Shown: piece after piece, positions 16,687 to 45,031 of the stretch
How the letters are laid out: the number at the start of each line of letters is the position of its first letter
How positions within the stretch are numbered: position 1 is the first letter of the stretch
Source of the DNA: Syngnathus acus
Lineage: Eukaryota > Chordata > Actinopteri > Syngnathiformes > Syngnathidae
Reading direction: 5' to 3'
Assembly (NCBI RefSeq): GCF_901709675.1
Contig: NC_051099.1
Location: 7,688,001 to 7,752,000 of the forward strand
Length of the DNA: 64,000 nucleotides
Notes under the pieces: generated by a model
Seen by the model: the letters and a program-made list of their open reading frames with translations, nothing else
Databases searched by the model: none
What the model was told of the DNA's origin: nothing
Position numbers and translations under genes: made by a program

Positions 16687-19042
16687 ATGAATCCCGTTGT
16701 GGAAGCGTTTGCTTTCTTCCTGGGTTTTCTGGGATGGCTGATGGCCGGGGTCGCCCTTCCCAATCGGTACTGGAGAGTGTCAACGGTGGACGGTAACGTG
16801 ATCACCACGTCCACCATCTATGAGAATCTCTGGATGTCCTGTGCCACTGACTCGATAGGAGTTCACAACTGCCGCGATTTTCCTTCGTTGCTCGCACTAA
16901 GCGGTATGTGTTCGAAACCTTTAATGTGTCGACTACTTCATTGGGTTAAAAGAAGAAAAATATATCTATTTGTAGAAAGTTGTACAGAGCCAGAGCAGCC
17001 ATTAAAAAGGGCTAACACATTGAGAATTTGGTTCTTGTTTTCAGCTTTGATCAGATTTCCTGAGTTGTTTTTTAGCATTGACCATAGCGGCATCTGCGTG
17101 TCAGACATCACTGCGGGTGATGCTCTTTAGTTAACAGCAGGTAATATAAGATGGGCAGTATAAAAAATACAACAGTAAAGGACAATCATGAGCAAGAATA
17201 ACCCCAGTAAAAAATATATAAAAAACATCAAATGGTTTCAACCTCTAGGTCATAACCTTCAGACTAGACATGGAAAACCATGTGGTCACAAGATAATATT
17301 ATTTACATGAAAGGCAATTGTATGGTTTCCTTAAGTGGGATACTAATGGATGGTTGGGGAAAAAAAGAATGTTTTTTTTTTATTTCATTTTACTTTGCTG
17401 ATATTTTGTAGCGTTTAAATTTTTTTTTTTTTTTAGTTTCATGTTTGTAATAAATTATCCTATAGGGGACGCTCATCATGTTTAGTACTTAGTTTTTCTT
17501 TATAAGTAGGCAAAGCATTGTCATATATTAAAGATTCGTTTTGTAAATAATTCGATGCACATAAAAATGATGTCACTTTTATATCAAATGTGGAGGTTGC
17601 GATTCGATAACTAAGGAACAATATAGAGCAGTCCTGAAATTACTTATTTGTTGAAATTGGCACTTGGTGAAAGGATTATTGTGATTTGTTTTGCTGTGTA
17701 TGTGTTGCCTTACCAATAAACTCATCATTCGTGTTTGTGTGCAGGGTACATCCAAGCATCTCGAGCACTGATGATTGCTTCCATTGTGTTCGGGACGTTT
17801 GGGCTGGTGGGAACTCTGGTTGGAATGCAGTGCTCCAAAATTGGAGGAGAAAACTACATTCTAAAGGGGAGGATTGCCACAATTGGAGGGGTGTTCTTCT
17901 TACTACAGGGTAAGAACAAAAACAATTATGAACTTCAGTGGTGCATAACAGAGCAGAAAGGCCAACATTTGAAACAAATCCTACACCTCCACTTCCTAAA
18001 TTCTATATTTAAAAAATAGTGATATTACAGAAATTGAGATTTGAAAAAAATGGGTTGATCAAAACAAACCATGTTTTCCTATTCCTGTGCCCCACCCCTC
18101 CACAAAGTGAAGTGCAAATAGATCAAGTGGCTTTGGCGTAATCATGGGGGAAAAACAACTCCTCAGATTCCACAACAAGCTCACGAAGTCAATGTTACAT
18201 AGATTTTAATTATTTCCATAGCACAAATTAACCTTTTCACTCTTACCTCCAACACCTGAAAAGCTAACATGTCAGGTACTCTAATCTATGTACAGGAGAC
18301 AAGCTACCTTAAACCTGGTCAAGGGCTATCATGACTTGTTTGCCTGTACAGTGTAAAGGCATAGACATCGCATGCAGTCAGCTAATGTTGCCCTAAACTT
18401 AGTTGTGCCATTAAAGGGACAGTGTGTAGATAAAAAAAATTCATTGCACATTCATTTTAAAACATTCACTATTAATTTCCACATTATGCAAAAAAATATC
18501 ACATCAACATCTTTTTTTTTTTTTATATGTAAAATCGTAGGTCTGGTAATTTGTTGTTTTCCCCTTGTGTTAAAAAAAAATACTTACAGCATTGTGGACT
18601 TTTCTAGGGATGTGCACCATGATCGCTATATCTTGGTATGCAGCCAACATCACACAGGAATTCTTTGACCAGTTCTACCCAGGGACAAAGTAAGAGTGCA
18701 TACTTGATTTTGAAGTTTAACAAGACACAAATCAAATAATTTTGTGCAATTTCACTGTGACACAGGTACGAGATCGGAGAAGGTTTGTACATCGGCTGGT
18801 CGTCGGCCATACTTGCCCTGTGCGGAGGTGGCTGTCTGATGTTTTCGTGCAGTTGTAAGGAGCCAGGTGAAAAAGTGTATGTATCAAAGCGAACGTTTTC
18901 CATGAGTAGAAGTTGACGTCGTGTTTAACCACATCTTTTGATTCTTAGGCCTTACCCATACCAGCCGTCCTCCAGGGGACGTGTGCTGTCCACTACGTCT
19001 CGATCTGCCCCCAGCAACTATGGAAGAAATGCATATGTGTGA
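16687..19042 (+). CDS. cldn15: Claudin-15-like tight-junction protein (exon 1b form)
   Basis: Claudins are four-helix proteins that form paracellular barriers or pores; claudin-15 makes cation pores, notably in gut. Five exons (16687-16903, 17745-17909, 18608-18689, 18766-18876, 18949-19042) join in frame to 222 residues. Helix 1 is followed by loop 1, with [15 protein letters not shown] and the signature [17 protein letters not shown]. Helices 2-3 read [13 protein letters not shown] and [20 protein letters not shown]. Loop 2 ends [17 protein letters not shown]. The short tail ends GRNAYV, a PDZ-binding C-terminus like those of claudins 15 and 10. Acidic residues at the pore positions of claudin-15 are present (E in YENLW, D in ATDS, D in RDFPS). 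A 217-base alternative first exon lies 1.5 kb upstream. Claudin-10 is the next-best match, but loop 1 and helix 3 favour claudin-15. Confidence 0.92.
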
Positions 19043-20293
19043 CAAGTTACTGAGATGCAACAATTATTGAAATGCAGTCAAATCGGATTTTTTTTTTTCT
19101 TTACTCATTTGAACTACTTGTAATGTTGATGCACAGTGATCCACCCACCATAATACATATGAGGACAGTAGTAGAGCAGTAAAGATAACAGTATCTTTAG
19201 AGCAATGACAGCATGATGAGTGTGCAAGTACATTGCATGGCTACTGTGTGTCAGGACCTACATGGGAAAAAAAGCAAGTCATGATTAAGAGCTTATTAGA
19301 ACAACTAATTATTTTTATACACAGTAGAAAAATGGGAGCTAATCAATTGTTGGGTATTTAAATACGCTGACTTAAAATTTAGATGTTAAGACAACAGTAC
19401 TGTTAAAAATAAATACCATGGCCCAAAAAAACATTAGGGTCACTGTGAATTTGATGTACATTTATGGAGATATTTATATTTGTGACATTTCTGACTTCTG
19501 GAAATAAACACTTTTGCTTCAGTAAATTTTGCTTTGTACACAAATAAAAAATTGCAGTAATGCTGACGAGAAAGTGATTTTTATTGTTAGCAGCAAATGA
19601 CGAGTCTGTGGGGCTCACCTCAGCAGGTGTATTTGGTGATGACGCCCCCTGTGGGGAAAAACGTGGAATCACAACTGGGATTGTTTGAAAAATAATATAG
19701 TAGTCTATACCGTATTACTTTTTACTGTTACAGTAGAGAAGTGGAGCCGGGCTATCTGATTCTCATTATTATATTATTTATTACTTACCAACCACCAAGA
19801 TCATTATGGTTCAGTTCTGTTTAATAAACCAGTTTAATGCTAAAATATAATTAGTCATTACTTTTCAAATTTACTAATATATTTCTAAAATCATTAAGGA
19901 TAGTTTTATGCCTCATGTCAAATAAGGTATTTACATCAATTTCTATACTGTAGGAAAAACATCATTTCTAAGGATTTAATGTTGTGCTTGATTCCTTTCT
20001 GACTGACCAGATCATTTCGTCTTATTAAAACCATTAAGTGATATTACCTTGAAATTCCCCACTCTGGTTCAGTGCATTACCCACTTATGCATTTGTTTTT
20101 TTATTTTTATAACTGATGGTCACGATTTTTTTAAGCACTTCAGATATATTAGAGAAAATAGGAGACAAAAAACATGTTTAAAGAAGAGAACATTTATTCC
20201 AGAATTTTAAAATGTGTTTACCAAAATGAAATAAAACTCAAAAAGGTACATTTCTGTAACTTGGGCGTCACATCCAAGGTAGGGGGATCCCTT
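19043..20293. other. Convergent 3' region between cldn15 and the sat2 array
   Basis: No gene recognised. A plus-strand AATAAA at 19408-19413 could end cldn15, with another near 19502. On the minus strand AATAAA at 20193-20198 is a good end signal for the first sat2-like gene, about 100 bases past its stop. Confidence 0.5.
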
Positions 20294-22568
<2,275 letters not shown>

Positions 22569-23200
22569 GTTTGAGGCTGTGATGCACGACTTTACACGTA
22601 CGGCTTGGCCAGCTCAATTGAAATTAATTCGCTTCATTATGCTCCGATTTATAAAAACAGGAAGCAGCAGCACTGTATACGTGTATTTCGTCTCCCTTCA
22701 AAATAAAACGAAGTAGCTGCTTTTTTTTTGGTCGAGTGTTTCTGGTGACGTTAAGAAAATAATAGTTTACATTCGACGTAAATTTACCGTTTTTTTCCCG
22801 TGTTGTTTAAATATAATCCAACAGGAAGACGTTAATGTGCATTACCTGCAAGGTCTTTTTTGATATTTATAATCAAAACTTGGAATGAGTGTGCATGTTT
22901 CTTTCTTCAATAATAATATTCAGCAAAACATAGATAGGCACACACTACACACTAGTTTTTAGGGTGTTCATATTTGTTTAGTACATTAATATACATCTAT
23001 AATGACAATTTTGAAATGCCAGAGGTGAGCCCACAAAAAATTGCCACCATGTTATCCTTCTGTGTGTGTAGTGGAGAATCTTCTGGAACTCAAGATTCAA
23101 GAGTTTTTTATTCGCCATGTTTGAGCGTGCCAACTCGTTTGTTTATTTTGTAGCATGACAACAATTGTATGTGCATGTAGCCAAAAACAAATACAAATAT
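22569..23200. other. Spacer between sat2 copies A and B
   Basis: About 630 bases between the start of copy A and the stop of copy B, both on the minus strand. It must contain the copy A promoter and the copy B 3' end. No other feature is recognised. Confidence 0.5.
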
Positions 23201-24576
<1,376 letters not shown>

Positions 24577-24829
24577 ATTTGCCAGTTGCAACACGTATTT
24601 AATCAATAAGTAACTTCCGTCCGCTCAAAAGCTCAACGTATATCCGTACAACAGCTTTTCAAAACAATACATTATTTGTGTAGTTAAGCAGTAGCGCCCT
24701 CTGGTGCGTTTTGAATGTATTACACCCAAAAAGCCATTGCAGCAGACGTCTCGAGTGCAACGGTAAGCTGAAAAGTATTTCAAGTTTATTTTTCTTTGTA
24801 CATATATATGTATATACACAAGGAGGAAA

Positions 24830-26843
<2,014 letters not shown>

Positions 26844-27115
26844 TTTTGCAGCAGTCAACTTGTTCTTCTGGATCAACTGCACCTACGCGAATTATGCAGC
26901 ATAAATCGCACAGGCGGTTACTGCCTACAACAGATGTGTGTAACCTTCAAATTAAGAGCTTCAGTGAATCTGCTCTTTCAAAGATGCTCAAAGATGTTTC
27001 TTTTTTTTTTAACTGAAGACATCAACAAACTCATGAGGCAGAAATATTCCAGTCTGGAACTCAAAGCAACTCAAAAAAGGGACATTATATTACAGAACAG
27101 CATAGTTTTGATCTA

Positions 27116-28002
<887 letters not shown>

Positions 28003-28255
28003 ATTTGCCAGTTGCAACACGTATTTAATCAATAAGTAACTTCCGTCCGCTCAAAAGCTCAACGTATATCCGTACAACAGCTTTTCAAAACAATACATTA
28101 TTTGTGTAGTTAAGCAGTTGCGCCCTCTGGTGCGTTTCGAATGTATTACACCCAAAAAGCCATTGCAGCAGACGTCTCGAGTGCAACGGTAAGCTGAAAA
28201 GTATTTCAAGTTTATTTTTCTTTGTACATATATCTGTACATACACAAGGAGGAAA

Positions 28256-30126
<1,871 letters not shown>

Positions 30127-30372
30127 TTTTGCAGCAGCCAACTTGTTCTTCTGGATCAACTACACCTACGCGAATTATGCAGTATAAATCACACAAGCGG
30201 TTACTGCCTACAACAGATGTGTGTAACCTTCAAATTAAGAGCTTCAGTGAATCTGCTCTTTCAAAGATGCTCAAAGATGTTTCTTTTTTTTAACTCATCT
30301 GACCTTTACAATCACAAAGACATTTTTGGACAAAAATTCACTGCTCTGCAGAAATACAAATACAAAGTGAAA

Positions 30373-30378
30373 TTTATT
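30373..30378 (-). terminator. Probable taf6 poly(A) signal
   Basis: TTTATT on the plus strand reads AATAAA on the minus strand, about 190 bases past the taf6 stop. Confidence 0.45.
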
Positions 30379-30565
30379 TTTGGGTAAAAAAAAAAGAGAG
30401 AGAGAGCATGAAATCAATTTGAATAGTTGAGGAAACACTGTGACAGATTGCCACTTGTTGGGCATTAACATATTTACAATTTACGAGCAAACAACTGCTT
30501 CTGCACCATTCTGGAGTTTTCAGTATATAGTCCTTGAATGCGGGTCAAATCTCTTGTGAAAAATG

Positions 30566-33841
<3,276 letters not shown>

Positions 33842-34252
33842 CACTAACATAACACACAAGTTAATCAATACAATGCAACGATTCATGATTCAGGAAGCAT
33901 GCAAAATGAAAAGTTAACAAAAATAGTGAGAGGAGGTCGAACTCCAACGTCTAATTATGAGTTAAGGAATTTGATCATAAGTGAGTGAGTGAGGTAAGAG
34001 AGCAAAATATGATCCGTGATGTCAGGGCAAAAGAAGGCGGGTAAATCGCTCTAACGAAAAAAAAAAACTTTCAATGAACTTCACGCACATCAACTCTGTA
34101 ATTCAAATAGCACAACTAAAAATAATAAATAAAAATAAGATATCTCGTTTGTATATAGCGTTCATTGTGAAGCTGTAGTAGGGTTGAGTATGCAGTTGTG
34201 TGTTAGCCTTGAAGCTAACTGACTTAGCTTTGGTGGACGTTTTTCACTTTAC

Positions 34253-34455
34253 CTGCAGAAAACGTTCTCCTTTCGGTGGGTAGGGGATAACTAACACTAA
34301 TATGAACACTCAGCGTTGAAATATGCAACGAGACATGTTTCGCAAAGCTAAGCGATCGCTGATGTACTCCATTCTCAATACAAATAACTAAGCAAATCGC
34401 AGACAGCAACAGGAACCTCCATTCATGATGGAACGCTTGTGTTCCGTCGCCATTT
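34253..34455 (-). other. taf6: taf6 5' noncoding exon (right end approximate)
   Basis: A strong donor TTCTGCAG|GTAAAG at 34253/34252 pairs with the acceptor TTATGTTAG|TG just before the taf6 ATG at 33841. The transcription start is not visible. It is placed near the YY1- and ETS-like sites around 34449-34470. Confidence 0.6.
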
Positions 34456-34735
34456 TGAGTCAGCTTCCGGTTGTGTTATCACGGGACGACGGCACAGAAT
34501 GAACTGTGTCCAAGACGTGTTTTAATAATATGAGAAAATACTTGTATTCATGTATTTGACAAATATGTATTTATATTTGGGAGCTACAAATCTAGTCGAA
34601 TACTTTTATGTGCACTAAAACGTATCCAACGTTTGTCTCGGAACCTTTACCACCATTTGAGTTTACGGGGAACTGTTTTGCGGTTACAACAAAGACGCAC
34701 GTTAGGCTCGAGAAAGGGCATATTTTGATGTCATC
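34440..34735. promoter_or_regulatory. Divergent promoter of taf6 and mrps31
   Basis: The two genes are head to head, with about 280 bases between the likely taf6 start and the mrps31 ATG. On the minus strand AAAATGGCG (34448-34456) fits a YY1 site and ACCGGAAGC (34463-34471) fits an ETS site. Both are typical of housekeeping bidirectional promoters. No TATA box is evident. Confidence 0.6.
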
Positions 34736-36632
34736 ATGTTCAGATTCTTATCCCGCACATTACATGCGGCTCAAAAATCATCAGTGAATATATCTGGGTC
34801 GCGCATTTCTTTAATAGATTGTGACACGGCTACAGTTTTAGTTTGGAGGTGAGTTGCTTTTTGCTATGCATCTTTATTGAGGGCAGTATTTACCATTATA
34901 ATTTCATAAATACTACAGGTTTGACGTATTGATCCTTCAATGCATATACATTACTACTTACTGATGAATGCAGCCTGCGACTTCTTACTTTTGACATCAC
35001 AATGTTTTGCTTTTCTCATAGGGTGTCCAGTGTTTGTACGGCCAAATACCTAAACACAAGCTCGGTGAAATTATGTGACAATGCACACAATTCCAATAAA
35101 ACAGATAAAGAGCCTGACCCCACAGAAACGGTGAGTGAACAACCAACACAAGATTCCACTGAAGTCAACAAACAGGATGAGCAAAATCTTGGAGACAATA
35201 TTAAGAAGGGTGGTGCTCAGGGAAACGAAGCTTCGTCTGTTGCAGCCAAGAGCGGAAAGGAGAATCTTCTTGAACTTCTCGGAGCTATGAAGGTGGATGT
35301 CACTAGCAAAAAGAGGCTTAAAAATGTGAAAGTTAAGCAAGGTGTCTCACATCCTAAGTCCACCCCAGCCACTATGGAGAGCACCATTAGCATGTTTCAA
35401 AAGGCTTCAGATGAGGCTTCAGCCCAGACGTGAGTTTTTTTCCCATCATTTTCTAAACTGCTAATTCACGACAGCAACAATGCAGTGTGTTTTAACATTT
35501 CTGTCTTTTCTTTGCTTTTAGTCAGACACTGAATCCAGAACTGCTTGCAGCTGCTTCCGCTGCTGCTTCCACGTTTCCTAACCCCGTTCAGGCAGAGTCT
35601 GAACTGCTCAAGCAACTGAGACAGCATGAGTCCATCACCGAGGCTCACAAGAAGGGTGACGTGAACAACCTGGGGTACTTTAGCGTCAATCATATCATCA
35701 AATTCGAACCTAACACTCATCAACCACCACATTATTTTGCAGTTGTACACTTGTTTGATATTAACCCAAGGATCTTTGGGTTTCTTAGAGTGCTTATAGC
35801 TGACATGAAAGTGGGAAAGAAATCCAATCGACAGAATGCTTGGCCAGCCAATCAGATTCGGTTTGATGACGATGGGCGGGGCTACACACACGATCGAGGA
35901 ATCACTGCAGAGCTGGACAGCGTTCGGAAGAAGTAAGTTGTTTGATATGGGACCAATGTTGTCTTCAGGTAATGCTGAAATGTTAACGTTTATTTATTTT
36001 TAGGAAGAACCTGTTCACCGGTAGAAGACTCAACATCTTCTCATCCACCACTGATGAAGACAGAGTAGATGCAACATTTGGTGATTACTTAAACGCACTC
36101 GTGCACAGGGAGAACATGCAAGCCGAGTTTGAGTTGAACAGGCCTTACTCGTTTTTACCCCCAATTTTCACACTAAGCTGCTTTTTAGCTCGACCAACCC
36201 TGTGGGATGCCGACTTTGCCAACCAGCTGGCTTCTTCTGTGAACCAAATGCCCCGAAATGCCTTTGAGGAGATGATTCAGTGGACCAAAGAAGGGAAACT
36301 GTGGCACTACCCAATTGACAATGAAGCAGGTGAGTTCATAACAGCTGTAACTATGTAGAGGAAACAATGAATGACCGTGGTCGTTCCTTTCATCAGGCCT
36401 CGAGGAGGAAGCCAGCGTTCCTTTCCATGAACATGTCTTCATGGAGAAACACCTGGAGGAGGGCTTCCCCAGGCAGGGGCCAGTGCGACATTTCATGGAG
36501 CTTGTGGTGACCGGTTTGTCCAGAAACCCTTATCTGACCGTCCAAGAGAAGAAGGAGCACATTTCCTGGTTCAGAGACTACTTTAATCAAAAACAGGATG
36601 TCCTCAAAGAGGCTGAGGTTTACCTAAATTAA
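34736..36632 (+). CDS. mrps31: Mitochondrial small-subunit ribosomal protein mS31 (MRPS31)
   Basis: A component of the mitochondrial 28S ribosomal subunit. Seven exons (34736-34848, 35022-35429, 35522-35674, 35789-35932, 36004-36080, 36189-36329, 36397-36632) join in frame to about 423 residues. The N-terminus [15 protein letters not shown] is basic and suits a mitochondrial targeting peptide. A low-complexity acidic stretch follows, then [19 protein letters not shown]. The C-terminal half is best conserved: [42 protein letters not shown]-type sequence ([12 protein letters not shown]), [15 protein letters not shown] and [21 protein letters not shown]. Introns 3 and 5 are 114 and 108 bases, multiples of three without in-frame stops, so retention would lengthen the protein rather than truncate it. 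The exon 5 donor (TTTG|GTGATT) is the least certain join. Confidence 0.92.
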
Positions 36633-37971
36633 ATTCGGACATTTTTATGTCATTTCAACATCTCTGAAACAATAAGAAAGGACCCTTTTTAGAAAGGACA
36701 AGATTGTGTGCAGAAGATCAAATAATGTAAAGGAGCATATATGGAATACATTCAATCCACAATCCTCATTTGTTTTTATTGGAAATTTCCCCTTACGAAA
36801 AGAGGTAGAATGCATATTAGTGAAAACAAACAATCTAAAATCTGTGTACCACAGAGGGAAGCGTGTCAAGTAATGTACAATGAGCAACATTCAAATAAGT
36901 TGTTTTCAGATGTAGTCTAACATCATTAAAATAACATCATTAATGGATGTTTGCTTATTATTTGTGGATGGGATGAATTGGTTGAACGTCAGTGTTTAAG
37001 GGGCTGTTGAGAACCGTCTGTCATTTTGATTGATGACGTTTTTCTTGGCAGGCAGTTAGATAGGTTTATGTTGGCATGTAGCATCCTCAGCTCATTTACA
37101 GTACATGTTTTTATAGCGCTTCAACTGTGTGCCCTTTACGAGGAAGTGCTTTTCAAGTTAAAAACATATGAAGAATGTGGTTCCATAGTGGTCATTCTCT
37201 GCTTTACTTATTAAGCTTGCTCAAGGAAGAGCTTGACATTTGAAAACACTCCTGTTTCCACATTTCGTTCACTTTTCCTTAAACATGTCCATGGGTGGCA
37301 TGGTGAAATGTTGGCAACCTAATTGCAAGGCAAATAAGACTGTTTACACACCTGGGCAGACAATAATGTTTGAATCTAAAAAGTGCGCAATAGCTACTGT
37401 GCGCTGGTTTATTTAATATGTACCACAAGGGGGCAGCACATATAGAGACTGACAATCATTGATGATGATGATGATAGAACTTTATTCATCTCACAGCGGG
37501 GAAATTTACTTGTCACAGCAGCGTACAAGAGTGCAAGAATACAACTGCCAAATTCAAAAAAGGATAAATAACAGACAAGGACAAAGACAAGTGCCACTAG
37601 TAGCGGGAGAGACGAAACACAATTTTATCAGGCGCCACGCATTCACCTTTACACAGTCATGAATATGAACTGATCTCACGCCACCTGCAAGTCAAGCGAA
37701 TGAACCGCTACACGGATGGATAAAATATTCAGTACATCATATTTTTATTACTAATATCGTAAAACCTTTTTGTCCATTCACAGCCCTTATAACACATTTT
37801 TAAAACTTTGTAATTTGGATATCAACCACTTTACTGTGATTCAAACAGTAATATTCATGCACTTTCCATTTTTGGGATTCATTTTAGTCTTTTTGCATCA
37901 ATTATTGCATTCAATTGCATGAATATGCTTGAAGTAGTTGTTTCCTGGCAGACACAACAAAGGTGAAAAAG
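36633..37971. other. Convergent 3' region between mrps31 and stk36 copy 1
   Basis: No gene recognised. It holds the mrps31 3'UTR, a GATGAT run and a retroelement-like fragment at ~37446-37640. A minus-strand AATAAA at 37743-37748 may end stk36 copy 1. Confidence 0.5.
37446..37640. mobile_element. Retroelement-like fragment after a GAT repeat
   Basis: A short (GAT)n run is followed by ACTTTATTCATCTCACAGCG, GGGGAAATTTACTTGTCACA and GCAGC. This resembles the widespread fish repeat ending in a TTTATTcATCcC...GGGGAAATT motif, which I recall as a non-LTR retrotransposon end. The right border is not clear. Confidence 0.4.
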
Positions 37972-43258
<5,287 letters not shown>

Positions 43259-45031
43259 ATTTTGCAGATGAGCTTGAGCAGATGTTGATCAAATGTTAAC
43301 GTGAATGAAATTATTCACTACATTAAAAAATGGAATATAGTATACACGATTGGCTGAAATTGACGTCTTAGCGCGGCTGCAATTTTGTATGTTTGACAGG
43401 ATCATTACAACTTGGGGACGCTGAATTTGGAAAAAAAAATCCTGGTGTAAAAGTCCAGCTGCCGACTTACAAAAGCTCCGATATACAATTTCAAATAGAA
43501 TTGTCTTTGATAATTAACATAAAAAATTCTTTACGATTGTCATTTCATGGTTTAATTTGAAATTAGGTTTAATTTGATATTTGTTTTACGTTTGAAGGTG
43601 AGAAATAAAATCTGGCTTTTTTATGGGCAGCTGTTACAATTGGGTCCATAGCCTAGCAACAGAGCACGCGTTCCTAGCAACAGGCTCAAACTGTAAACAA
43701 GTCTGACAGATGTTTTTTGTCTAAATTTTCTTGGATCAAAAATAAAATATAATAAAAATCAAATCATTATAAAGATTACTCGTCTTTTTATGCCCCCGTT
43801 GGTGATACATTCAAGCTTGTTTTTGAGAATATCTAGTCTCTGTCATTAGAACAATGCATTTGTATAGCATAACGATAGGTCGTATTTCAAATGCAAGTCT
43901 TTTGAAAATCATGGGATACAAGTGTGGGTTAAATAGAGTTTGTTACGGTTACATGGTATGCTAGAATAGGGGTATTCAACTGGTTTTGTCCAAGGGACCA
44001 CCATTATAACCAAGAAGCAACTCGGGTATCACTGCTATGGTGGAATATTTTATTTTGCACTAACTATACAGGTTATTTATTTACATTTGTATGTCTATTT
44101 TGAGAATCACAGCTACATTTGACATAATTTGGATGGTAAATGATTCACAAAATTAGCTGGAAAATAAATCTCGCCTGTCACGCGGATGACCGGGGGTAAA
44201 TCAAGTGTAAATTGACTTGAGGATTGGACCCACCACCTTCAAGGTTGAAATCTATTACTCTATAACCAAGCCACGCCCCTTGTAATTTTGCTTGGGGGGA
44301 GGTGGGGCCTGTTCAAGTATGCTACACTTGGTGAAAATCCAAGACGACACACAAGGCCAGGCCCTACTTGGAGAAAAATCTAAATATAAAATGCCTCGGT
44401 CAAGGACACTTTGACATGATCATGAGGTTTTAGGATTACCACTAAAGGGCCGCAGACCACTGTTTGACAATAGCTGTGTTAGTGGACTGTAGTACTTTTA
44501 ATATCCACTAGATGTCGCAGATTTATCATGTCTGTACAGGAATAACTCATCCCGGACATGCACATGTATGGGAAACGTCCACGCCATCCTTACTGCTTCT
44601 CATCAAATCTTAGAAATTTTTGGATAACACTTTTAATTGACTCAGTACGAGAGATTGAGCCAAGCCAATATAAAAAGTCATGTTTTGCACACATCCTTAG
44701 TGCCATTTTGTTAAAAGTAGCAAGCTTTTCCAGACAATTAATAATTTATGACAACCCGGGATTTCTCTCAATTAACTTTCAGTTGTCTGATGAGAGGAAG
44801 ATAGTCACAATCACAAGGTGCATGCTGTGACGCCCGAAGAAGTTCCTTTTCAGCATTTAGGGACAGCAGAACCTTGACATAAGACAGAGAGGACATGAAT
44901 GGACCAACCTGCATAAATCATGAATTTTGTCTACAAAATTCAAGAGATAGGTAGGCAACAATTAAGTAACAGGGTTGACTTGTGCTGTTCATTTCTTACC
45001 TCGAGCATTGAGTCCTGATGTGTGTACAAAA
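43259..45031. other. Spacer between the two stk36 genes
   Basis: It contains the copy 1 promoter on the left. On the right, near 44783-44890, is a relic of the ancestral terminal exon of copy 2 (VLLSLNAEKELLRA then CDYLPLIRQLKVN and a stop). Because of a frameshift in the preceding exon this terminal exon is no longer read in its old frame. Nothing else is recognised. Confidence 0.6.

Noticed and set aside
35661-35936. A separate small protein starting at 35661
   Set aside because: It is the reading of mrps31 exon 3, a stop-free intron and exon 4 in one frame. The intron has usable splice sites (GG|GTACTT and CTTAG|A), and removing it restores the conserved sequence.
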